DNA of 64,000 nt, taken from assembly GCF_003013715.1 (NCBI RefSeq), contig NC_072813.1, forward strand, positions 1,178,001-1,242,000, in the 5' to 3' direction. Source of the DNA: Candidozyma auris (lineage: Eukaryota; Ascomycota; Pichiomycetes; Serinales; Metschnikowiaceae). Shown here piece after piece: positions 51,204-59,495 of the stretch. The position numbers and the translations under genes were made by a program. The stretch's first letter is position 1, and each line of letters begins with the position of its first letter. The notes beneath the pieces were generated by a model. The model made no database searches. It was not told the origin of the DNA and saw nothing but the letters and a program-made list of their open reading frames with translations.

Positions 51204-53612
51204 ATGGACGACGACGACGACGCATGGTCTTATTCCTACCCACCCTCTACCGATTTGCTTCCTCTTCAGACCACTGGATCCTGTGATGACGGTGCCTTCA
51301 ACGATTCGCTTAGAGGTAGCCATGAGGGTTCTTCGTTACGATCACCAGCAAGACTCTCCTCTGACCTTCTGAAACCTCCTAAGTTGGATAATGCTACGTT
51401 TCGCTCCATCTCATCTAGTCTGCCTGGACCTTCTGCACTGTCCTTGGGAAACAAGAGCTCGGGAGGGTTCATGCCAAAAGCCGTGCCTGCCGATCCACAC
51501 ACTACAAAAAGAGACGCCAGCTCCATCATGTCGAAGGAGGGATCAACAAACGCATTGGCTTCAAACGGAAAGGACGGCTCTGCTTCGCCGCCTTCCACGC
51601 CCAAGACAGACCTCAGCAACTCCATTAGGATATGGCAGAAGCAACAAGAGCAGGACTCTCAAAACACACAGCTAAGCGAGATGGCTGCTGCTGCAGCGGC
51701 AGAGGAAAACAATGACGTGGCCGTGTCGCCAAAAATCATTGCCTACAGAAAAACCCATAAAAAAACCTGGAGTGAAGGGAATGGGCCTGCGTTTTTAGAA
51801 CAACAAAATGAGCTCGAGGAAGAGAAGTTTGACTGGAAGTTATATGTGGCTGAGAAGTTCAAAGGCACCCAGTATAGGTATGCCACCATGCGGCGAAATG
51901 TCGATTTTCACACACTATTCAGATCTATTGATCTTACTGATAGGCTCTTGGACGATTTTGCCTGTGCCCTCAGCAGGGAAATATTGCTACAAGGACGGTT
52001 GTATGTCACTGAGCGGTTCATTTGTTTTAATTCGAATCTTCTAGGCTGGGTGACTAGTCTAACAGTGCCTTTTGAAGATATCAAACGAATAGATAAAAAG
52101 TCCACTGCTGGTTTATTCCCCAACGGTATTTCTATCGAAACAAATGATGCAAAACATAGTTTTGCCAGTTTTCTTTCAAGAGATTCTGTCTACGAGTTTC
52201 TACGCACTGTTTGGCAGGCGTCAACGGGAAAACCCTTGTCCGAATTGAATTCCTCGCCACCATTGCCCCTCAGCCTGACAAAAAGCCGCCCTTCGTCAAG
52301 CGCAGAGGGAAATATATCATCGTATATTAATTCCATTGACGGAGATGACGGGCCTGACGTGAAGATAACTGGTCCAGTCTTGCCAGGCGAGCAGACAAGT
52401 ACTGAGGAGGAGAGCACCGATGAAAGCGATTACAGTAACTCGGATGCTGAGTTGGAGTCACCACAAACCGAGGCAAGTCCAGTATCTAAATCTTTGCAGG
52501 ACCCTGCGATAGTACTAACTCAAATACGAAGATTGAAGCCGGAGAGCATGTACAAAAACATGGGTCCTGAAACCCATATTCCAACGAGGGTTAGTAAGAG
52601 CTTTGAGGATGACGACAAAATGAATGAAATTATGACCGCCACAATATCGGCGCCTATGGGAACGGTGTTTGACATCTTATTCGGGGGTGAAAACACCAGC
52701 TTTCATTCTCATTTTCTAGAAACGCATAATGCTTCAGAATTGTCTCCTTACAATGATTATCATCCAATGGAGGAGGATCCAACTAGGCTCGAGAGAAAAT
52801 ACACTTATAAAAGGGCCCTTGGATATTCGATAGGTCCCAAATCTACAAATTGTGTTGTGAGTGAGATCATTGAACATCTAAATTTTGCAGACTACGTTGT
52901 CTTACTATCGATTACGTCAACGCCGGATGTTCCATCTGGTGGTGCATTCACGGTGCGTACTAGATACTACTTTACTTGGGGAGAAGCCAACACAACAACA
53001 ATAAAGATTGCCTATTTTGTCAAATGGACAGGCTCATCTTGGATCAAGAAGATGGTGGAGAATCTGACACAAACAGCACAAGCAGAAGCTGCAAAAGATT
53101 TGATAGAGAGCTTAAATAAAGAGATAGCTGACCACACATTTCCAGCTTCTGGTCCACCGGCACTTAAGGCCGACTTCGAAGCTGCCAAGGCAGAGCAAGA
53201 AGAAATACCGTCGTCAAAAACAGAGAAACAAAAGAAGAGGAAAGAGAAGGCAACTGCTGGTATATTCTCTTCGCAAAGCACAATTGGAGCGATCTGTATC
53301 TTGGGAAGCTTATTCATGTCTCTCCTTCTTGCTATACAGGTGAGGATGATGGCAGAAATGCTGGAGAATAAGACCTTGATGCAGAAGCAACTTGCGATAA
53401 CGACAACACTTCTTGGAGTTCTTCAACTACAGAACAAAAAGGAGGCTCCGAATTCATCAAGCGATGATATATTTTGGGCTAATGTGGATGCACAGGAGGG
53501 CAGGACCCTCAGTAAAAACGAGCGGGCATCATACCTTGTAAAGCAAGCACTTCTACTTCTTGAAGATGACGATAAGAACAGTGTCTCGCAGTCATTGATG
53601 GGTCTTCTTTAA
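51204..53612 (+). CDS. Lam/Ysp-type sterol transfer protein at membrane contacts
   Basis: An 802-residue protein of the LAM/GRAMD1 family that moves sterols between the ER and other membranes. A Ser-rich N-terminus is followed by a GRAM (PH-like) domain at about 217-345 (GRLYVTERFICFNSNLLGWV), an acidic linker, a StART-like VASt domain at about 470-632 (ATISAPMGTVFDILFGG, TVRTRYYFTWGEA), and one membrane segment at about 692-715 (GAICILGSLFMSLLLAI), which anchors it in the ER. With one VASt domain and this length it is nearer Lam5/Lam6 than the larger Ysp1/Ysp2. Its stop is 73 bp from that of the convergent gene. Confidence 0.88.
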   Translation: MDDDDDAWSYSYPPSTDLLPLQTTGSCDDGAFNDSLRGSHEGSSLRSPARLSSDLLKPPKLDNATFRSISSSLPGPSALSLGNKSSGGFMPKAVPADPHTTKRDASSIMSKEGSTNALASNGKDGSASPPSTPKTDLSNSIRIWQKQQEQDSQNTQLSEMAAAAAAEENNDVAVSPKIIAYRKTHKKTWSEGNGPAFLEQQNELEEEKFDWKLYVAEKFKGTQYRYATMRRNVDFHTLFRSIDLTDRLLDDFACALSREILLQGRLYVTERFICFNSNLLGWVTSLTVPFEDIKRIDKKSTAGLFPNGISIETNDAKHSFASFLSRDSVYEFLRTVWQASTGKPLSELNSSPPLPLSLTKSRPSSSAEGNISSYINSIDGDDGPDVKITGPVLPGEQTSTEEESTDESDYSNSDAELESPQTEASPVSKSLQDPAIVLTQIRRLKPESMYKNMGPETHIPTRVSKSFEDDDKMNEIMTATISAPMGTVFDILFGGENTSFHSHFLETHNASELSPYNDYHPMEEDPTRLERKYTYKRALGYSIGPKSTNCVVSEIIEHLNFADYVVLLSITSTPDVPSGGAFTVRTRYYFTWGEANTTTIKIAYFVKWTGSSWIKKMVENLTQTAQAEAAKDLIESLNKEIADHTFPASGPPALKADFEAAKAEQEEIPSSKTEKQKKRKEKATAGIFSSQSTIGAICILGSLFMSLLLAIQVRMMAEMLENKTLMQKQLAITTTLLGVLQLQNKKEAPNSSSDDIFWANVDAQEGRTLSKNERASYLVKQALLLLEDDDKNSVSQSLMGLL

Positions 53613-53685
53613 AGTCTATGTACCAGATACATATAAGTATTTACAGGATAAAAGAGAAGAATATTGTCATAGCCATAAAGGTATT

Positions 53686-54588
53686 TCAGCACACACGTAG
53701 CTTGCCGTCCACGCCCTGCTGCTCTCTTCTTTCAATGACATCCATATCTTCTATAGTATGTGCTATGATCTGACTGTTTTTATCATTGAGCTCGAAAATG
53801 AAGATTCCCAGAACCACCCTCTCCAAAGAGTCAGAGTCCTCTTTTTTAAGTCCAATGATACCTTTGGTAAGATCAGCCAATGATGAAGTGAGTGACCAGT
53901 TGTAAGGGTGTTCTTTGGCATCCACAAACTTATCTGCATCTATTCGGGACCATCTGTGGCTCCCCAATTTTGCGTCACCGGTTTTCAGGCTCGATGCTGA
54001 GGAATGACGAGTGAGATGAGTGCATCCCTCAGGACACGTTGTCCAGCGCACAAAGATCTTTTGAGACTCAGGGTAGACACATGAGAAGTCAGATGCCGTG
54101 GTAGTTCGCATGTTCTGGATGTGTAGTTGAACATTGGGGTTCACCACCACCGATGTCATGAACAATTGCAAGGCCTTACACGTTGCGTAGTAAGATACGT
54201 GTCCCTTTATATTTGGCAAGAAAGCGTTTATCTGTTCAAAGTGAGAGGGACAGATTCGTAGCATGATATCGGGCAGAATCAAGTGCTTCGGTAATGTCTC
54301 GTGCACCATTCTAGGTACAAGCTGTCTAAGCTCATCAACCATAGCGCCCAAATTGGCCTTCTTCTCCTGCTCCTCTGGGTCAACCTCTCCTTCCTCCTTA
54401 TCCTCCACAAGATTTAGCAATTCCCTCGTGGACTTGGCTGGCGGAAGTCTCACCACCCTAATCTCATATGGTTCCGATACATTAGCCACCATCGACGGTT
54501 TCGATACGACCAGCGTAAAGAGACGAATTCTGGAGGCTTGCCATGGTTTTTGAAACGATAGCACGCACCAGCGTCGCATAGTACTCAT
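53686..54588 (-). CDS. Unrecognised protein, possibly mitochondrial
   Basis: A 300-residue protein from ATG 54588. The N-terminus (MSTMRRWCVLSFQKPWQASR) is basic and acid-free, and could be a mitochondrial presequence. A Glu-rich segment (about 60-80) is followed by a compact alpha/beta region. FVRWTTCPEGCTH, the HRWSRIDADKFVD patch and the C-terminal VVLGIFIFELNDKNSQIIAHT strands look like an NTF2/SnoaL-like cone fold, but this is an impression. I cannot name it. The frame is clean, with neighbour-like codon use and a short convergent gap to the LAM gene, so it is very likely a real gene. Confidence 0.75.
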   Translation of the reverse strand: MSTMRRWCVLSFQKPWQASRIRLFTLVVSKPSMVANVSEPYEIRVVRLPPAKSTRELLNLVEDKEEGEVDPEEQEKKANLGAMVDELRQLVPRMVHETLPKHLILPDIMLRICPSHFEQINAFLPNIKGHVSYYATCKALQLFMTSVVVNPNVQLHIQNMRTTTASDFSCVYPESQKIFVRWTTCPEGCTHLTRHSSASSLKTGDAKLGSHRWSRIDADKFVDAKEHPYNWSLTSSLADLTKGIIGLKKEDSDSLERVVLGIFIFELNDKNSQIIAHTIEDMDVIERREQQGVDGKLRVC

Positions 54589-55056
54589 GAAAGTGTAAGT
54601 TTCGTTTAGAAAGTGAGTGGGTGAGGTAAGCTCAAGTAGTTAAGATTGAGCGGCGATGATTATGTGCGAACTAGTTTATGCCAGGCACCGAGTGGTACGA
54701 GGTGAGATGCTGAGTTCCCTCAGTCGAGATGAATTTATTGACCTCTTCGAAGACGATGTTGATTACAATTTGATATCTCGGTCTTTGGTAAGAAATTGAC
54801 CAATAACGAAGATGATGGGTGGTCGCTTTTGCTCACTAAGCACTATATAGGAGGCATAGTTATCACCACTGACAGCAGTACGATAAACAAGCACTGTTTA
54901 ATTACTCCTGAGGCTAAAATGAGAGTGAACAGACTGCAAAGTATTATCATTGAGATGATGGCTCGGCCATCCTCCATGACATCATTGCTCATGCACATCT
55001 ACGTCTTTCTTCCACACATATATCAATTAAATTACACGGGTGTTAGTCAATAGCAC
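54589..55056. other. Spacer with a possible small gene
   Basis: On the plus strand an ATG at 54662 opens 45 protein-like codons to 54799, ending soon after a GTAAGA donor-like site at 54788. Another frame is open from about 54796 to a stop at 55053, four bases from the PRX1 stop. These may be two exons of a small gene; no family recognised. Confidence 0.3.
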
Positions 55057-55722
55057 TTATTGTTTCTCCAATGGGGTCAAACGCAAGTATGGCTTGATGA
55101 TTCTGAACTTGGGGAACAACGTCTTGGCCTCCTCGTTCGACACAGATGGGTGAACAATGACGTCGTCACCTGGAACCCAGTTGATTGGAGTGGTCACTCT
55201 GTGCTTGTCACCAGTCTGCAAAGAGTCCAACACTCTCAAGACCTCAGCAGTGTTTCTACCAGTGGAGGCTGGGTACGACAAAATCAATCTGATCTTCTTG
55301 GATGGGTCAATGATGAACACAGATCTGATGGTGAGCTGCACACCCTTGTCGTCAATGTTGGTGGCGTCCTGGTAGTCAATCATATCGTAGGCGTGAGCAA
55401 TCTTTCTCTCTGGGTCTGCAATGATTGGGAAGGTCAATTGTGAGCCAGTGATCTCGTCAATGTCCTTGATCCAGGCCTTGTGGGACTCAGTGCCATTGGC
55501 AGACAAACCGATGAGCTTGGTGTTTCTCTTCTCAAACTCTGGCTGCAACTTGGCAAAGGCACCCAATTCAGTCGTACACACTGGAGTGAAGTCGTCTGGG
55601 TGAGAGAACAAGATGGCCCACGAGTTGCCAATGTACTCGTGGAAAGAGATGGGACCGTTAGAGGTCTCTGCGGTGAAGTCAGGGGCGGTAGAGCCCAATC
55701 TCAAGGTTTTCTTCTCGGTCAT
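55057..55722 (-). CDS. PRX1: 1-Cys peroxiredoxin (Prx6 type)
   Basis: A 221-residue thiol peroxidase. The peroxidatic Cys49 is in DFTPVCTTELG, with the active-site Thr and Pro nearby, and the Arg motif lies in PASTGRN. There is no second conserved resolving Cys, and the long C-terminal extension (WVPGDDVIVHPSVS) marks the 1-Cys class. Unlike S. cerevisiae Prx1, there is no basic presequence, so the protein is likely cytosolic. The recurring element AATGGCTGCGAATTT on the minus strand lies 95 bp upstream and CACGTG 130 bp upstream. Confidence 0.93.
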   Translation of the reverse strand: MTEKKTLRLGSTAPDFTAETSNGPISFHEYIGNSWAILFSHPDDFTPVCTTELGAFAKLQPEFEKRNTKLIGLSANGTESHKAWIKDIDEITGSQLTFPIIADPERKIAHAYDMIDYQDATNIDDKGVQLTIRSVFIIDPSKKIRLILSYPASTGRNTAEVLRVLDSLQTGDKHRVTTPINWVPGDDVIVHPSVSNEEAKTLFPKFRIIKPYLRLTPLEKQ

Positions 55723-56249
55723 TTTTCTTGATAAGATGTGTGTATCTGGATATGAGGCAAACTAAACTGTTCAGGCTTGGGACAAGCTTTTTATATGGCA
55801 AGCTTGTGAGGTAGAGAAATTCGCAGCCATTCAATGTAGATCACTCGCACTCACGTGCCATTACTTTATTGACGCACCCTGGGGCAACCGATGTCGCCAG
55901 TGCAGCGGTTGAAATGGCAAAAATTGGTGCTTCCAAGAATTATGGCCCAATTTTGTTGGCCGACCCACGCACCTTGTACTTCTTAAAGAAAAGTTTGAGC
56001 TCTGAACGCGTGGCACGGAGTTTGTTAAGATCTCGCATCTTGACTGTTAGGACCGATCCTCGATGGTATCCACAGTTTTTTCTGCCTTTGTTCGTCTGTA
56101 TTGAATGCAAATGAACTTCCATGAGGGTTTTCATCTCCATTTCTTTTCTTTTCATTCTTATTCTTATTTTTTTTATTTTTTTTATTTTTTTTTGTGATAT
56201 TTTCAGATCTATCCTCAGATTGTTTAAGGGGACTTTCTTTATTGAGCAG
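55723..56249. other. PRX1 promoter and PFA4 3' flank
   Basis: No gene seen. It contains the PRX1 upstream motifs and a T-rich tract at about 56160-56195, probably in the PFA4 3' UTR region. Confidence 0.5.
55817..55831 (-). promoter_or_regulatory. AATGGCTGCGAATTT element upstream of PRX1
   Basis: Shares the AATGGCTGCGAA core with the copies at 4356, 33919 and 40634. It reads in the same orientation as PRX1, 95 bp before its ATG. Confidence 0.4.
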
Positions 56250-57545
56250 TTATTGCCTGTCGTTGGACTCGTCTGTACTACTAACCTCACTGTTGACAAC
56301 CAACTCTTCCTGTTCTTCCTCATCCACATCAACTCCGTAGTCTTGAAGGGTCTCTCCCATGTCATTGACCCATTCGCTGCGCTTCATGTTGCTTCTTGGG
56401 TCCAAGTGTTTCTTGATAAGTGATACGTCTCCAAGTGCTCTCAAATCTTCGTCAGTATACTCCAGAGGAACAAAATCTACCTGTCCACCATCAGGAGGCC
56501 ATGGAAGGTTCAACTGGTCATCATCATCGTTGGTCTTGAATTCGTAACCATTGCCTGGGGCTTTGCCCCAAAATAAAATGAAATTCCAAGGGTACCCAAG
56601 CGCAGTGACAAAGTTGGAGAAGAAGCCTAGATCGTAAGGGAATATAATGTCGTCGGGCGTGAAGTTGTCAGGAATAAGCGAAGGAGGCTGGTCATCATTC
56701 TCATCGGAATTGAGGTTTTCCATGGGTATGTTCTCCTCTTGAATATCCTCCAATGGGTCTCCCTGGTAATATCGAGCACCCACGTTCCAGGAAGTAAGCT
56801 TAGGAAGCTCAGAGCCATGGATTGTTTTGTAATTCTTTCTGATTTGGTACCAGAGTCTTTCAGTGTGAAATTGGCCCTCGATGCGTTCCATTTCCCACAC
56901 CTCAATCTGAGTTTTACCACTAGAGATGTTGATGATGCAACGAAGGAAGAGCACAACTATGGCAAAGAAGACGAATCCGTCTACCAAAAGAAGCACAATC
57001 ACCGCAGCAAGCTCTGATCTATCAATCAAGTACGCAGGCAAATCACGGTCCTCGTAGAACTCATACGCTCTCAAGGAGAGCTCATATAACGTGTAGCCCG
57101 TACCCACAAGCACCATAATCAAAAACCTCATAAAGTGGGGCAAGTTGCCATGCCCAACACAATTGTTTGTCCATGGACAATGGTGATCCATTGCCAACAC
57201 ACAAGTCTTGCACTGCTTGCAATGATGGGTTCTAGGAGGCTTGTACAAGTTGCACTTGTTGCACCACACTTTCCACTGGTTCTTCTGTGGTTTATAGTTC
57301 TTGGGAGGCAGGCCAGGAGGAGTAAGAATAGCAAACAAGTACGAAATGCCCACAAGTATCATAAGACCTAAGTAGCCTAGCTGGCTCTCAGGAGACATAT
57401 GATGTCTAAAGATAAAGAAGAGGGAGCCTAACCCTATGCCCAGGATTAGAAGCGAGGGAATCTGAAGTTAGTGGACACCTTAACGGATCAGGCTGTATAA
57501 TTAACATACGACTATGCCGACCCATGGCGATGAAAACTGCCACAT
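56250..57545 (-). CDS. PFA4: DHHC palmitoyltransferase (two exons)
   Basis: An ER palmitoyltransferase; Pfa4 in yeast modifies chitin synthase Chs3 and amino-acid permeases. The gene is spliced: exon 1 is 57545-57510, exon 2 is 57461-56250, giving 415 residues. Exon 1 encodes MWQFSSPWVGIV and joins in frame to IPSLLILGIGLGSLFFIF, recreating the first membrane helix, as in the WPWLGIAIP start of yeast Pfa4. Without splicing, the apparent start at MSPESQ lacks this helix. The Cys-rich domain contains CNKCNLYKPPRTHHC and MDHHCPWTNNCVGHGN (DHHC active site). Two more membrane helices and an acidic tail follow. The WNVGARYYQGD segment fits the TTxE/PaCCT area of this family. Confidence 0.93.
57462..57509 (-). 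other. PFA4: PFA4 intron (48 nt)
   Basis: Minus strand: GTATGT donor, CACTAAC branch site, TTCAG acceptor. Splicing in phase 0 joins codon 12 to the first transmembrane helix. The branch-to-acceptor distance is very short. Confidence 0.85.
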
Positions 57546-58353
57546 GGTGGTGAATCAGAAAGAACAGTGAATATTGTAGAGAAGTGAAAAGCACGCGTAG
57601 GGTACCGGTCTGATGGGACTGCGGGGTGAGAGCTCTAAGAATTGTGGGATTAAGAGCTGTAGAACTCGTTAAGAAGGGTTATCTTAGAAGAAATTGTCCG
57701 AAAGTTTATTTTATTAAATTTCGAGCCAGCTAGTTTTAGAACTCTGCCTCAAGTGTTTGTGCGGAAAGTAATGGGAGATGCGGTAGGGGCTCACCCTTCA
57801 GCTGCCGCTGCAATGATATAAAAAGTCAGTGTACCGTTTAGATGGTATCATCTAATTTACCCTTGATATAAAGCAGTATATAGGTTGCATTGTTATTTTC
57901 AGTGAAGAAAGTTGTATAAACGAGACCTGGTCGATTTGCAGCCATTTTGCAATCAGTAGCATGTACCACCAGCTACACTTCAATGAATACAGAGAAAAGA
58001 TACGAGCTCAGATTATTCATACTCAAAAATGGAACCGTCGAATTAAAAGCTGATATCTCAGAGGTATTCTTTTTTCTAATCACTAAAATAACCAGAAGCT
58101 TTTGTTCTCTGACCTTCTCGCAGTACCGAGGGCAGCTCAAAAAACGGTCCACGGAATAAGAATACCCAGGACTATAAGAGGCGCCACGGACTACTGGTCC
58201 ATATGTTTACTTCCCAATTATTTATTTTTACCAATGAAAGTCGAATAGTTGGTCTTGCAAACCTACACCACCTTGGGTCACATGACTTCACTGCCAGAGG
58301 TACTCAATAAATCTTGTAGGCAAAGTGGCGACCACAGACCCACCAACGACAAC
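57546..58353. other. Divergent PFA4-PRE10 promoter
   Basis: No firm gene. TTGCAGCCATTTTGCAA (57936-57952) contains the recurring element on the minus strand. Two short overlapping frames at 57961-58075 look protein-like but were not assigned. AGGCAAAGTGGCGACC just before the PRE10 start loosely resembles a proteasome-gene (PACE-type) element. Confidence 0.45.
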
Positions 58354-59180
58354 ATGGTATGTTCCCAATTGATGACCAAATCGAATGATTCAAGCAAGTA
58401 TACTAATTCTAGACATCCATTGGTACTGGTTACGACTTATCAAACTCGGTCTTCTCTCCTGATGGCAGAAACTTCCAGGTGGAATACGCAATGAAGGCGG
58501 TTGAAAATGGCGGCACGTCCATTGGCATCAAAGCCAAGGATGGCATTGTGTTGGCGGTAGAGAAGATCGTCAACTCAAAGTTACTTGTGCCCGGCAAAAA
58601 TAAAAGAATTCAAACCATAGATAGACACATTGGAGTGGCGTACTCTGGGTTGTTGCCAGATGGGCGTCATTTTGTGAACCGTGGGCGTGATGAGGCCGAG
58701 TCTTTCAAATCGATATACAAAACTTCCGTGAGTGTTCCTCATTTGATAGACAGACTCGGTATCTACGTACAGAATTATACTTGTTACAACTCTGTGCGTC
58801 CATTCGGTGTGGTATCGATACTTGGAGGCGTTGACGAAAATGGACCTCACTTGTACATGATTGAGCCCAGCGGGACGTACTGGGGCTACACAGGTGCTGC
58901 TACGGGCAAAGGGAGACAGACAGCCAAGTCCGAGTTGGAAAAATTAGACTTCGAGAACTTAACGGTCAGAGAGGCAGTCAAACACGCAGCTAGGATCATA
59001 TATCAGGCACACGAAGACAACAAGGATAAAGATTTTGAGTTGGAGATGTCATGGTGCTCGAAAGAAGAGACGAAGGGATTGCACCAATTTGTCCCTGACG
59101 ACTTGTTTGAGGAGGCTGTGAAGTTTGCTAAGGAGGACGAGGAGGAGGACGACGATGATGATGTCGAGATGGCCAGTTGA
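58354..59180 (+). CDS. PRE10: 20S proteasome alpha-7 subunit (two exons)
   Basis: An alpha-ring subunit of the 20S proteasome core. Exon 1 is only the ATG at 58354-58356; exon 2 (58413-59180) begins TSIGTGYDLSNSVFSPDGRN, giving the MTSIGTGYDLSNSVFSPDGR start that is nearly identical to yeast Pre10. The 256-residue protein keeps the alpha-subunit motifs FQVEYAMKAVENGGTSIG, YNSVRPFGV, SGTYWGYTGAATGKGRQ and AHEDNKDKDFELEMSWCS. It ends in an acidic tail (EEEDDDDDVEM), shorter than in S. cerevisiae, typical of alpha-7. Without the intron the frame has no ATG at its true start. Confidence 0.96.
58357..58412 (+). other. PRE10: PRE10 intron (56 nt) after the start codon
   Basis: GTATGT donor directly after ATG, TACTAAT branch site, TTCTAG acceptor. 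Removal joins ATG to ACA TCC ATT, the conserved Pre10 N-terminus. Confidence 0.94.
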
Positions 59181-59495
59181 GGAGCTGAGGTAGACGGTGT
59201 CTAATCAATGATAACGAAAGAGTGAGAGCTCGTAGGGATAGAAAGTATATTCAGTGGGATCCCATGAAGGTACTTCATGACATGCAAGACCTGAATTCCC
59301 ACTGAGCTATCCAATTGAAGAAACGTAAATGTATTTAATGATTCAGGAATCAAGCGTTCAGCAAAATAGTTCTATATCATTATCATATTTCTTCAAGCGC
59401 ACATCTATACCATAACATATTGGGTGCGAAATGTAAACATCAATAGTGAAGCGTTATAGTCATCAACTTTGTGCTGAAACAGGCGAACAACAAGC
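59181..59495. other. PRE10-SPC72-like spacer
   Basis: A 315-bp AT-rich spacer; nothing recognised beyond the 3' flank and promoter. Confidence 0.5.
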
